Assembly (NCBI GenBank): GCA_934525405.1
Contig: CAKSZF010000012.1
Location: 1-32,200, forward strand
DNA length: 32,200 bases
Direction of reading: 5' to 3'
Origin: an uncultured Faecalibacterium sp.
Lineage (GTDB): Bacteria > Bacillota > Clostridia > Oscillospirales > Ruminococcaceae
The notes beneath the pieces were generated by a model. It did no database searches, was not told the DNA's origin, and saw only the letters and a list, made by a program, of their open reading frames with translations. A program made the translations under genes and the position numbers. Every line of letters begins with the position of its first letter. Positions within the stretch are counted from its first letter, which is position 1. This document shows, piece by piece, positions 15,249 to 22,538 of this stretch.

Positions 15249-15277
15249 ATATTACACTTGTGCCGCCCGTTCATCAA
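15249..15277 (-). promoter_or_regulatory. Possible promoter of the two-component operon
   Basis: On the minus strand TTGATG (15272-15277) and TAATAT (15249-15254) are 17 nt apart. The start would fall near 15242, inside the terminator hairpin, so the leader would consist mostly of that hairpin. Both boxes are 4 of 6 matches. Confidence 0.4.
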
Positions 15278-15304
15278 TCAAAGGCGGAACGTGCTTGTAA
15301 AAAA

Positions 15305-16675
15305 TCACGCAAGAAATTTGTCGTAGAGACCAAATGCAAAAATGAACACCACGATGAGCGGCAGCACATAGGTCAGATAGCCGTGCATCCAGTCCTGTAC
15401 CTTGAGCCCCTCGCCGGTATTGACCTCTTTTTTGTAGTTCTGCCAGCCCCAGCCGTAGCGGGTAACACAGAACAGCAGATACACCAGACTGCCCAGCGGC
15501 AGGAAGAGGTTGCTGACCAGAAAATCCTCCACATCCAGCACAGCACCGCCGAACACCGCAAAGCCATCCCATGCCCACAGGTTATAGCCCAGCACACAGG
15601 GCATGGACAGCAGGATGATGAGCACAAGGTTCACCAGACTGGACTTTTTGCGACTGCAGCCAGTCAGTTCCATGCCACAGCAGATGATATTCTCGAACAC
15701 CGCCAGCACGGTGGACATGGCCGCAAAGGCCATGAACAAAAAGAACAGACTGCCCCACAGTCGACCCATGGACATATTGGCAAAGATGTTGGGCAGGGTG
15801 ATAAAGATCAGACTAGGGCCGCTGGTCTGGTCTACATGGTAAGTAAAACAGGCCGGGAAGATAATCAGACCGGCGGTGATGGCTACAAAGGTATCCAGCA
15901 CCACGATGCGGACAGACTCGCCCAGCAGGGAGTGCTCCTTGCCGATATAACTGCCAAAAATGGACATGGCACCGATGCCAAGACTCAGGGTGAAGAAAGC
16001 CTGATTCATAGCGGAGACAAGCGTATTGACCACGCCCACCTCCTGCATTCGGGTAAAATCCGGCACAAGGAAGAAGGAAAGGCCTTCCTTTGCTCCGGGC
16101 ATGAACAGGCTGTTGACAGCCAGCACCACCATAATGAGGAGCAGGGCGATCATCATGCCCTTGGTCACGCGCTCCAGACCGCTTTGCAGACCCTTGGCGC
16201 ACACCAGAATGCCCACTACCACCACGAATACCATCCAGAAGGTCATGGTGGCAGGGCTGGCCAGCATTTCGGTAAATTTACCGGCCACCTGCTCGGCGTT
16301 GAGCCCCGCCAGCTTTCCGGCAGCAGTCATGTAGAAATAGTGCAGCATCCAGCCCGCCACGGTGGTGTAGAACATCATCAGCAGGTAGCAGCCGATGAGG
16401 GTAAAGTAACCGTGAATGTGCCACTTCTGCCCCGGCTTTTCCAGCGCCTGATACGCCCGCACCGGGCTTTTGCGGGAGGCACGTCCCACAGCAAATTCCA
16501 TGGTCATGATAGGCAGACCCAGAATGACCAGAAAAATCAGGTAGAACAGTACAAAAGCACCGCCGCCGCCCTGACCTGCAATATACGGAAACTTCCACAC
16601 GTTGCCGATGCCGATGGCACAGCCTGCGGAAAGCAGAATAAAGCCCAGACGGGATTTCAGAGTTTCTCGTTCCAT
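15305..16675 (-). CDS. Sodium-dependent transporter, NSS (SNF) family
   Basis: This 456-residue inner-membrane symporter has the unwound first helix GCAIGIGNVWKFPYIAGQGGGGAF (from about residue 18), the hallmark of the LeuT-like neurotransmitter:sodium symporter family. About eleven hydrophobic segments follow, including GLPIMTMEFAVGR. Such bacterial proteins usually import amino acids with sodium, and the substrate cannot be told from sequence. The ATG at 16675 has AAGGAG upstream. It begins 14 nt after rluB, so it is read from the scpAB-rluB transcript unless an unseen promoter exists. Confidence 0.93.
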   Translation of the reverse strand: MERETLKSRLGFILLSAGCAIGIGNVWKFPYIAGQGGGGAFVLFYLIFLVILGLPIMTMEFAVGRASRKSPVRAYQALEKPGQKWHIHGYFTLIGCYLLMMFYTTVAGWMLHYFYMTAAGKLAGLNAEQVAGKFTEMLASPATMTFWMVFVVVVGILVCAKGLQSGLERVTKGMMIALLLIMVVLAVNSLFMPGAKEGLSFFLVPDFTRMQEVGVVNTLVSAMNQAFFTLSLGIGAMSIFGSYIGKEHSLLGESVRIVVLDTFVAITAGLIIFPACFTYHVDQTSGPSLIFITLPNIFANMSMGRLWGSLFFLFMAFAAMSTVLAVFENIICCGMELTGCSRKKSSLVNLVLIILLSMPCVLGYNLWAWDGFAVFGGAVLDVEDFLVSNLFLPLGSLVYLLFCVTRYGWGWQNYKKEVNTGEGLKVQDWMHGYLTYVLPLIVVFIFAFGLYDKFLA

Positions 16676-16689
16676 GATCCGATAACTCC

Positions 16690-17517
16690 TTACTTCTGCT
16701 TACGGGGTGCGTTTTTGCCCACAGGGCCGCGGGGACGGCGCTCGGCAGCCTTAGACTGCTGGACAGCCGAACGGGTCTGTGCGCGGCCCTTGACCGCTGC
16801 GGCACGCAGACCGTTCACCTCGGCCTTGGTCAGCTCGCGGTAGGTGCCGGGCTTGAGCATTCCCAGCTTGACCACGCCCTCAGCGTTGCGCTTCAGACGC
16901 ACCACCTCAAGACCCACACTCTCGCACATCCGGCGAATCTCGCGGTTCTTGCCCTCTTTCAGGGTCATTTCCATCACGGTGCGGCCGGGTTCGTCGGTGA
17001 CCACGTTGATGGCACAGGGCATGGTCTTGGTGCCATCGTCCAGCACAACACCGCTGCTCAGCTTGAGGATGGTGGCTTCGTCGGCGCGAGGCTGCACGGT
17101 AACGCGGTACAGCTTGGAGATGCCGCCGGATGGATGAGTGACGGCCTGTGCAAAGGCACCGTCATTGGTCATCAGCAGCAGACCCTCGCTGTCCTTATCC
17201 AAGCGACCCACCGGGTAAAGACGGGCGGGGATGTCGCTGACCAAGTCCATCACGGTCTTGCGGCCTAACTCGTCGCTGGCGGTGGTCACATAGCCACGGG
17301 GCTTGTACAGCGCCAGATAATACAGCTGCTGGTTCTTCTGGATGTAGATGCGCTCGTCATCCACATGGAGCACGTCACGGTTGGGGTCCATCTTGTCGCC
17401 CACCTTGACCGGGTGGCCGTTCACCTTGACGCGGCCCTCGGCAATGATCTGCTCGGCGGCGCGGCGGGAGCACAGACCCTGCTCGGCCATGATCTTCTGA
17501 ATACGTTCTTCTGCCAT
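16690..17517 (-). CDS. rRNA pseudouridine synthase, RluB/RsuA family
   Basis: This 275-residue enzyme makes pseudouridine in rRNA. An N-terminal S4 RNA-binding domain (MAEERIQKIMAEQGLCSRRA, then KVNGHPVKVGD) is followed by the catalytic domain with YPVGRLDKDSEGLLLMTND. Asp107 in GRLD is the expected nucleophile. GKNREIRRMCESVGLEV is the usual RluB/RsuA C-terminal motif. A basic tail (RAQTRSAVQQSKAAERRPRG onward) may add rRNA affinity. The ATG at 17517 has AAGGAG upstream. A longer reading from 17583 has no site and no conserved residues. Confidence 0.93.
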   Translation of the reverse strand: MAEERIQKIMAEQGLCSRRAAEQIIAEGRVKVNGHPVKVGDKMDPNRDVLHVDDERIYIQKNQQLYYLALYKPRGYVTTASDELGRKTVMDLVSDIPARLYPVGRLDKDSEGLLLMTNDGAFAQAVTHPSGGISKLYRVTVQPRADEATILKLSSGVVLDDGTKTMPCAINVVTDEPGRTVMEMTLKEGKNREIRRMCESVGLEVVRLKRNAEGVVKLGMLKPGTYRELTKAEVNGLRAAAVKGRAQTRSAVQQSKAAERRPRGPVGKNAPRKQK

Positions 17518-17599
17518 AATACTACTCCTTGTGCGCCTCACGGCGCTCAAAATGCGCACCGCTCCCCTGCTTTTGCAGGGCACGATGCGCGGCTATATA

Positions 17600-17625
17600 A
17601 ACCGCAGACCAAAAGGTCTGCGGTT
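17600..17625 (-). terminator. 11-bp hairpin after gerW
   Basis: AACCGCAGACC and GGTCTGCGGTT pair perfectly around a tetraloop, which reads TTTT on the minus strand. The tail (TATATAG) is a poor U-run, so it may only partly separate gerW from rluB. Confidence 0.5.
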
Positions 17626-17647
17626 GCGGCTTGATCTGTATAAAAGG

Positions 17648-18052
17648 TTACTCTGCCTTGGGCTCCTCTGCGGGTGCCTTGCCGTCCTTTTTGACCAGCG
17701 TGGTGAGCTTTTCCACCAGCTCGGGCAGCATGGTCAGGGCGCGGTCGATGCTGTTGGAGCTATCCGACAGCTGGATGGTGCGCACGCAGCCATCCTTGAT
17801 GACCAGAAATGCCACCGGCTGGATGTTGACACCGGCACCAGAACCGCCGCCGAACAGATCCTTGTTGGCTGCGTTCTTGCCGTTAAAATCGGTACCGCCG
17901 GAGGCGAAACCGAAGCTCACCTTGGACACCGGCAGGATGGTGATGCCGTCCTCGGTGGTGATGGGCTTACCGATAATGGTGTTGGAGTCCACCATCTGGT
18001 GAATTTTCTCCATGGTAACGTTCATCAGGCCCTGAATAGGATGCTCTGCCAT
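17648..18052 (-). CDS. ytfJ: GerW family sporulation protein (YtfJ)
   Basis: This 134-residue protein has the YtfJ/GerW core: MNVTMEKIHQMVDSNTIIGKPI, then TILPVSKVSFGFASGGTDF, then FGGGSGAGVNIQPVAFLVI. In B. subtilis YtfJ is made in the forespore and affects germination. The acidic, Ala/Pro tail (DGKAPAEEPKAE) is disordered. The ATG follows AGGAGAG. It lies next to DUF2953 (YtfI-like) and scpAB, an arrangement I recall as common in Clostridia, including species not known to sporulate, so a role outside spores is possible. Confidence 0.9.
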   Translation of the reverse strand: MAEHPIQGLMNVTMEKIHQMVDSNTIIGKPITTEDGITILPVSKVSFGFASGGTDFNGKNAANKDLFGGGSGAGVNIQPVAFLVIKDGCVRTIQLSDSSNSIDRALTMLPELVEKLTTLVKKDGKAPAEEPKAE

Positions 18053-18118
18053 AAAACAACTCTCCTTTATTCATCCGTGCAGACAACAGCCCGCCGGAAA
18101 GCATTCTGATATAGATTT

Positions 18119-18148
18119 AGTGTATCATCTTCAAATAAAAATGTCCAA
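18119..18148 (-). promoter_or_regulatory. Possible promoter of ytfJ
   Basis: On the minus strand TTGGAC (18143-18148) and TACACT (18119-18124) are 18 nt apart in an AT-rich stretch between the DUF2953 gene and ytfJ. It is a weak sigma-A match. A sporulation sigma factor site cannot be excluded. Confidence 0.3.
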
Positions 18149-18859
18149 TACTTTTTTGCGCCAGAACTCATACAGCACCCGCACAGCGGCAATAACGATG
18201 AACAGCGCCTGCGCACTGACCCGGAAGGATACCCTATCCTGTACGGTAGGCTGGGCGCTGCCGAAGTCCGGCAGAACGCGCAGCTGGTCAAATTCCAGAA
18301 AGAAGAAATGATCCAGCACGCCAAGGGTCGGGTACAGCCATGCTTGCAGCTTGCCGTAATTGCGGGCAGCCGCAGCGGGGTCGTCACCGCGCACGCCAAG
18401 GCAGACTGAGATCTTTGTAAAGCGGATGGCGCCAAACACTGCCTGCAGCAACGTACCCACGCCCCGCAGCATGGTGCAGACCACATCCAGCGTGATCTTT
18501 GCCTTTTGGCGGGGCGGCTTTTCAGCCTTGGGCTTTGCAGGTTGTGCGGCTTTTTTTTCAGCCTTTTTGCGCTTACGCTCCGCACGCCATGCGCGGAATT
18601 TTGCTTTCAGTCTGCCGGTAAAGCCCTTGGGCTCCTCCGGCTGGGCGGGAGGTTCAGGCTTTGGGTATTGGAACACAGGGAAAGTGATGCCCAGTGCCCC
18701 GGCTTTTACGGTAAGGGTATCATTTTCCCAGCAGACATCCGCGCAGAAGGGGCACAGCAGCAACAGCGCCGCCAGCACCAGAATAATCAGCAGCAAGATG
18801 CCCACCACCTTGAGGATGAACAGCAGACAAGCGCCCACTGCGGAAAGAACCATGCCCAT
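18131..18859 (-). CDS. DUF2953 domain protein (YtfI-like)
   Basis: This 242-residue protein starts with a long hydrophobic N-terminus (about residues 5-40), probably one or two membrane segments. A highly basic Lys/Arg/Ala/Pro linker follows (KAKFRAWRAERKRKKAEKKA onward). The C-terminal half (ITLDVVCTMLRGVGTLLQAV to the end) contains DVSFRV-like and LRVLPDFGSAQPTVQDRVSFRVS segments typical of DUF2953. The function is unknown. In Bacillus the equivalent gene (ytfI) precedes ytfJ and is linked to sporulation. It starts 4 nt after scpB. Confidence 0.8.
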   Translation of the reverse strand: MGMVLSAVGACLLFILKVVGILLLIILVLAALLLLCPFCADVCWENDTLTVKAGALGITFPVFQYPKPEPPAQPEEPKGFTGRLKAKFRAWRAERKRKKAEKKAAQPAKPKAEKPPRQKAKITLDVVCTMLRGVGTLLQAVFGAIRFTKISVCLGVRGDDPAAAARNYGKLQAWLYPTLGVLDHFFFLEFDQLRVLPDFGSAQPTVQDRVSFRVSAQALFIVIAAVRVLYEFWRKKVLDIFI

Positions 18860-18862
18860 GGG

Positions 18863-19408
18863 TCAACCCTCACTTTCGGTCGGATCATCTGCCAGTGCGT
18901 CGCTGTGCACCGGCGGCAGGTCTGCCAGACTGGACAGACCGAACACACGCAGAAATGTATCGGTGGTGCGGAAGCTGACCGGGCGACCCGGCAAATCCAG
19001 ACGTCCGGCTTCCTCAATCAGCCCCTTTTCCAGCAGACCGGATACGCTGGAGGAGGAATCCACGCCGCGTACCTGCTCAATAAAGGCGCGGGACACTGGC
19101 TGGTTGTAGGCGATAACCGTCAGGGTCTCCATGGCCGCAGGGCCAAGCGGCACGGCACGGCGGCTGTCCAGTACACGGCGCACGCAGTCTGCCCACTGGG
19201 ACTTGGTAGCCAGCTGCCACCGGGTATTCAGATGCAGCAGGCACAGGCCGCTATCCTCCCGCTGGTAGCGGGTGTGCAGGGTCTCCAGTGCAGCATCCAC
19301 ACTGGACTGGGGCAGCTGCACCGCCTGTGCCAGCTTATCGGCACCTATGGGGTCGCCGCAGGCAAAAAGCATGGCCTCTACGGCGGCAAGGGTTTGTTTC
19401 TGGTTCAT
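18863..19408 (-). CDS. scpB: Segregation and condensation protein B
   Basis: This 181-residue winged-helix kleisin-associated protein dimerises and binds ScpA in the SMC-ScpAB condensin complex that organises the origin region. LAAVEAMLFACGDPIGADKLA opens the first winged helix. ETLTVIAYNQPVSRAFIEQVRGVDSSSSVSGLLEKGLIEEAG is the family hallmark in the second. The C-terminal tail is acidic. It overlaps scpA by 4 nt. Confidence 0.95.
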   Translation of the reverse strand: MNQKQTLAAVEAMLFACGDPIGADKLAQAVQLPQSSVDAALETLHTRYQREDSGLCLLHLNTRWQLATKSQWADCVRRVLDSRRAVPLGPAAMETLTVIAYNQPVSRAFIEQVRGVDSSSSVSGLLEKGLIEEAGRLDLPGRPVSFRTTDTFLRVFGLSSLADLPPVHSDALADDPTESEG

Positions 19409-20127
19409 GGGTTCTCCTTATTGCGTTCCGGGCGGGTGCGGCGCATGGTCAGCGCTCCCCGGTCGTCCAGCGCGATGCGTCCGCCGCGCACCAGTTCCAG
19501 CAGCGCCAGAAAGGTAGCTACGTTGGTGCTGCGGCTCTGGCTGCGGGAAAACAGCTGCTCCATCTTTGCCACGGTGCCGCCCAGCATCCGGCGCAGGATG
19601 TACACCACCCGGCTGGTGACCGATACCATGGGCGCGGTGACCAGCGGTTCAAACTGCTGCTGGGTGGGCACGCGGCGGGTCTTGGTGCGGCCCGCCAGCG
19701 CCTGCCAGTAGTCCGCCAAAATCTGCGGGGCGTGGTGCAGCGCGTAGGTGTTGTCCCACTCCATCTCCATGGGACGGCGCACGAATACCGGAGCGGCCTC
19801 CCCTTTTGCGCGCAGCAGAGCCGCCATGCGGCGGCACTGGTCGTACTCGATCAGCTGACCGGCGAGCTCCTGCTTCATGCGCTCGCCCTCCTCGCTGCGG
19901 GGCAGCAGCAGAAAGCTTTTCATCTCCACCAGATGCGCCGCCATCTCAATGAAAGCGCTGGCGGTCTCAGGGTCAGGGTCTGCCTGCTCCACGGTGCGGG
20001 TGTACTGGTCGATGAGCTGCAAAATGGGAATGTTGTGCAGGTCCATCTTATGTTTGGCCACTAGCGCCAGCAATAATTCCAGCGGGCCGTCAAAATCCTC
20101 CAGATGGAAGGTCAATTCCTCTGCCAC
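19405..20127 (-). CDS. scpA: Segregation and condensation protein A
   Basis: This 240-residue kleisin bridges the SMC heads. FHLEDFDGPLELLLALVAKHKMDLHNIPI is the N-terminal SMC-neck-binding segment. The C-terminal winged helix lies around NVATFLALLELVRGGRIALD and contacts the SMC head. The start is a GTG at 20127 directly after the TGA of the site-2 protease gene (TGAGTG), so translation is probably coupled. Confidence 0.94.
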   Translation of the reverse strand: MAEELTFHLEDFDGPLELLLALVAKHKMDLHNIPILQLIDQYTRTVEQADPDPETASAFIEMAAHLVEMKSFLLLPRSEEGERMKQELAGQLIEYDQCRRMAALLRAKGEAAPVFVRRPMEMEWDNTYALHHAPQILADYWQALAGRTKTRRVPTQQQFEPLVTAPMVSVTSRVVYILRRMLGGTVAKMEQLFSRSQSRSTNVATFLALLELVRGGRIALDDRGALTMRRTRPERNKENP

Positions 20128-20802
20128 TCAGATCACCGCCCCAAGGCTGCCGGCATAAACGGCGTAGGCGATCTTATCGATATACCCGGTACCCGCGCCC
20201 AAAAGCGACCACACCACGTTGTTCAGGTAGTACAGCGGCACATCCAGAAAACCGCCCCAAACCGCTGCCAACATGACGATCATGATATATTTTTCGTACC
20301 GCATCAAGCCAAAGTAGATGCGCTGCGGCAGCACCACCAGCAAAATGCGGCTGCCGTCCAGCGGCGGCACAGGGATCAGGTTGAACACCGCAAGGCTGAC
20401 GTTCATCAGCACCAGATAGCGCAGGAACATGGCAATGTAAATGGTGGCATTATTGACCGGTGCCCAGTAGTACATCACCTTCCATGCCACCATGCCAAGG
20501 TAGGCCAGCACAAGGTTTGCCACAGGGCCTGCCAGCGCGGTAAGTGCCATACCCCACTTGGGATTTTTGAAGTTGCGGGGGTTGGTGGACACAGGCTTTG
20601 CCCAGCCCACGCCCGCAAACACCATGCACAGCGTGCCCAGCAGGTCAAAGTGGGCAACGGGGTTCAGCGAAAGACGCCCCTCGCGTTTGGCGGTGGCATC
20701 GCCCAGCAGCCATGCTGCCAGCGCATGGCCAGCCTCGTGGAACGGGATGGCCACCAGCGCCACCAGTGCGCGGATGATATAATAGGTTGCCTGTGCGGTC
20801 AT
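20128..20802 (-). CDS. Site-2 protease family protein (peptidase M50)
   Basis: This 224-residue intramembrane metalloprotease has zinc ligands His22 and His26 in FHEAGHA with Glu23 as catalytic base. The third ligand lies in FNLIPVPPLDGSR. About five to six hydrophobic helices surround these. No PDZ domain or long periplasmic insert is present, so this is the small Rip/YwhC-like class. The substrate is unknown. As the first gene of the scpAB run it shares their promoter (20836-20864). Confidence 0.92.
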   Translation of the reverse strand: MTAQATYYIIRALVALVAIPFHEAGHALAAWLLGDATAKREGRLSLNPVAHFDLLGTLCMVFAGVGWAKPVSTNPRNFKNPKWGMALTALAGPVANLVLAYLGMVAWKVMYYWAPVNNATIYIAMFLRYLVLMNVSLAVFNLIPVPPLDGSRILLVVLPQRIYFGLMRYEKYIMIVMLAAVWGGFLDVPLYYLNNVVWSLLGAGTGYIDKIAYAVYAGSLGAVI

Positions 20803-20835
20803 GTAAATCTCCTATCAAAATAATTTTCTCCCTTT

Positions 20836-20864
20836 ATAATACTATTTTTTTGTGCCCCGCACAA
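20836..20864 (-). promoter_or_regulatory. Promoter of the M50-scpAB run
   Basis: On the minus strand TTGTGC (20859-20864) and TATTAT (20836-20841) are 17 nt apart, about 35 bp before the protease ATG, which has AGGAGA upstream. Confidence 0.55.
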
Positions 20865-20914
20865 GCCCCACTGCGCCGGGAATGCAAAAAGCTACAGAAA
20901 ATTTAAAAAAAGAC

Positions 20915-20943
20915 TTGCTTTTTATTTGCATCTCTGGTAAAAT
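20915..20943 (+). promoter_or_regulatory. rpmB promoter
   Basis: TTGCTT (20915-20920) and TAAAAT (20938-20943) are 17 nt apart in AT-rich DNA, with the start site about 45 bp before the rpmB ATG. It is back to back with the M50-scpAB promoter. Confidence 0.6.
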
Positions 20944-20995
20944 AGTCAAGCTGATTATTTTGATTCCATACTTCACTGTAGGAGGTGCAATTACC

Positions 20996-21184
20996 ATGGC
21001 TAAGTGTGAATGCTGCGGCAAGGGTGTTACCTTTGGTATTAAGGTCTCTCACTCTCATCGCCGTTCCAACCGTACCTGGAAGCCGAATGTCCGTCGTGTC
21101 AAGGCGGTCGTGGAGGGCTCTCCCAAGTATGTCTACGCATGCTCCCGTTGCCTGCGCGCTGGCAAAGTTACCCGCGCTGTCTAA
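20996..21184 (+). CDS. rpmB: 50S ribosomal protein L28
   Basis: This 62-residue ribosomal protein reads MAKCECCGKGVTFG with HSHRRSNRTWKPN, the L28 signature. Two C-x2-C pairs (Cys4/Cys7 and the pair in YACSRCLRAGKV) mark it as the zinc-binding form. The ATG at 20996 follows TAGGAGGTGC. A longer in-frame reading upstream is excluded by the promoter. A terminator follows 12 nt after the stop. Confidence 0.97.
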   Translation: MAKCECCGKGVTFGIKVSHSHRRSNRTWKPNVRRVKAVVEGSPKYVYACSRCLRAGKVTRAV

Positions 21185-21196
21185 TTTGGTGTATGT

Positions 21197-21229
21197 GGCC
21201 GGTCACTTTGTCGAGTGGCCGGCTTTTTT
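21197..21229 (+). terminator. rpmB terminator
   Basis: GGCCGGTCACT pairs with AGTGGCCGGC (one G-T pair) around a short loop and is followed by six T residues. The next gene's ribosome-binding site begins about 10 nt later, so some read-through to it is likely. Confidence 0.85.
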
Positions 21230-21253
21230 ATTTGCCGCAAGGAGAGGAATAAA

Positions 21254-21430
21254 ATGTCTTTGCCTGTTGATCCCATCATGCTGCTGAGCGTGGTGAACCT
21301 GAAACTGCGGGATCAGTATAAGGATCTCGATGCGCTGTGCGAGGATCTGGAGGCCGAAAAGGCTGGTCTGTGCGCAAAGCTGCACGCTGTGGGTTATGAT
21401 TACGACCCGCAGCGCAACCAGTTTGTCTGA
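21254..21430 (+). CDS. DUF4250 domain protein
   Basis: This 58-residue small protein reads LPVDPIMLLSVVNLKLRDQYKDLDALCEDLEAE, matching the DUF4250 pattern of a short hydrophobic start then a helix with Leu heptads and acidic residues. It ends in an aromatic-rich segment (VGYDYDPQRNQFV). The function is unknown. The ATG has AAGGAGAGG upstream. It follows the rpmB terminator directly and may be expressed by read-through. Confidence 0.85.
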   Translation: MSLPVDPIMLLSVVNLKLRDQYKDLDALCEDLEAEKAGLCAKLHAVGYDYDPQRNQFV

Positions 21431-21449
21431 TTATAGCTTCCAAATCCGG

Positions 21450-21482
21450 CACCGGTGCGCAGCGACTGTGCCCGGGCCGGTG
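21450..21482 (+). other. GC-rich inverted repeat after the DUF4250 gene
   Basis: CACCGG and CCGGTG flank a segment with further partial pairing. There is no T-run, so termination is doubtful. The next ribosome-binding site lies about 15 nt further on. Confidence 0.35.
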
Positions 21483-21509
21483 AATGATAAAATAAGGAGT
21501 GCTTGATTT

Positions 21510-22268
21510 ATGATCCAGGGTACCTATTACAAAGAGTGGAGCACGGTTTTAGGCCGTGAGATGGAGTTTAAGGTGTACGGCCATGCCGGTGTGCCGGTGC
21601 TGGCACTGCCCGCCCGCGGCGGCCGTTTTTACGACTGGGAGAACAACGGGATGCCCGATGCCATTGCCCAGCTGCTGAACGAAGGCAAGGTGCAGCTGTT
21701 CTGCGCGGATGCCGTGGACGGCGAAGGTCTTTTGAACGGTGATCTGTCCCAGCGCCGCCGTGCCGAGCTGCAGGAAAAGTATTTCGTCTACCTGAGCGCA
21801 GAGCTGGCTCCCCGCATCCTGACCCTGAACAACGCCAAAAAGGGCACCCGGATCTGGACTGCCGGTGTAGACTTGGGCGCTTACCACGCCGTCCACTGCC
21901 GTCTGCGCCGTCCCACCCTGTTTGCCGGTGCTGTGGGCATGGGCGGTATCTACGACCTGACCCGCTTCTGGGGCACCGGCAGCGATGACATGGTGCTGCG
22001 CTGCTCTCCCCTTGCTTACCTGCAGGAGAACGGTATTGCCAACAAGCTGGCACTGACCAAGGCCGAGGAAAACAGCCTGATCCTCTGCGCCGGTCAGGGC
22101 GCTTACGAGGGCGACGCCCTGAACGACACGCAGGCGCTGGCTGATCTGCTGAAGGATCAGGGTATGCCCGCACATCTGGAGATCTGGGGCGGTGACGTCT
22201 CCCACGACTGGTACTGGTGGGGCAAGATGTGGAGCCTGTTTGCACCGCGCATTCTGGAAGTAAAGTAA
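21510..22268 (+). CDS. Alpha/beta hydrolase, esterase family, with Asp at the nucleophile position
   Basis: This 252-residue cytoplasmic protein fits the putative-esterase (PF00756-like) family. Its nucleophile elbow should read G-x-S-x-G-A-Y-H. Here it reads TAGVDLGAYHAVHCRLRRPTLF, so residue 121 is Asp where relatives have Ser. The general base His232 in GGDVSHDWYWW is kept. An Asp nucleophile occurs in dehalogenases and epoxide hydrolases but would be unusual in this family. The protein may have a changed chemistry or be a non-catalytic relative. The ATG follows AAGGAG. It is a single gene with its own terminator. Confidence 0.85.
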   Translation: MIQGTYYKEWSTVLGREMEFKVYGHAGVPVLALPARGGRFYDWENNGMPDAIAQLLNEGKVQLFCADAVDGEGLLNGDLSQRRRAELQEKYFVYLSAELAPRILTLNNAKKGTRIWTAGVDLGAYHAVHCRLRRPTLFAGAVGMGGIYDLTRFWGTGSDDMVLRCSPLAYLQENGIANKLALTKAEENSLILCAGQGAYEGDALNDTQALADLLKDQGMPAHLEIWGGDVSHDWYWWGKMWSLFAPRILEVK

Positions 22269-22276
22269 ACGTCTTT

Positions 22277-22312
22277 AACGAGGGAAAGCCTGCGGGGCTT
22301 CCCTCGTTTTCT
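22277..22312 (+). terminator. Terminator of the esterase-like gene
   Basis: AACGAGGGAA at 22277-22286 pairs with TTCCCTCGTT at 22299-22308. Inner AGCC/GGCT pairs extend the stem, and T residues follow, all within 10 nt of the stop codon. Confidence 0.9.
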
Positions 22313-22383
22313 TATATGCAGCGGTTTTGAATGACCCTCGCGTGCGCTCTGGCCATGTTCAGTGGAATTTCATCTTTTAATTT

Positions 22384-22423
22384 ATGGTTCAGAAACGCCT
22401 GCGGCGTTTCTGAACCATTTTTT
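22384..22423. terminator. Second hairpin, perfect 15-bp stem, with T-run
   Basis: ATGGTTCAGAAACGC pairs fully with GCGTTTCTGAACCAT around CTGCG and is followed by six T residues. It lies between the esterase terminator and the csoR promoter with no gene in between. It may act as a backup terminator that insulates the copper operon. Confidence 0.8.
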
Positions 22424-22455
22424 GTCAGCTGTACTATTTATATTTCATTTCCTAC

Positions 22456-22484
22456 TTGAATTGTCGGATATTGTGTGCTATACT
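22456..22484 (+). promoter_or_regulatory. Promoter of the copper operon
   Basis: TTGAAT (22456-22461) and TATACT (22479-22484) are exactly 17 nt apart. The start near 22491 lies just before the CsoR-like operator. Confidence 0.7.
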
Positions 22485-22499
22485 GCTGTTGCAGGAAAA

Positions 22500-22519
22500 A
22501 TATACCCCATGGGGGTTTA
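22500..22519. promoter_or_regulatory. CsoR-type operator
   Basis: ATACCCCATGGGGGTTTAT is a G-tract dyad of the kind bound by CsoR/RcnR-family repressors. It lies between the promoter and csoR, where the repressor would block its own operon until copper is present. The ATG inside it is therefore not the csoR start. Confidence 0.65.
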
Positions 22520-22538
22520 TGAAGGGAGCGATTCCAAT

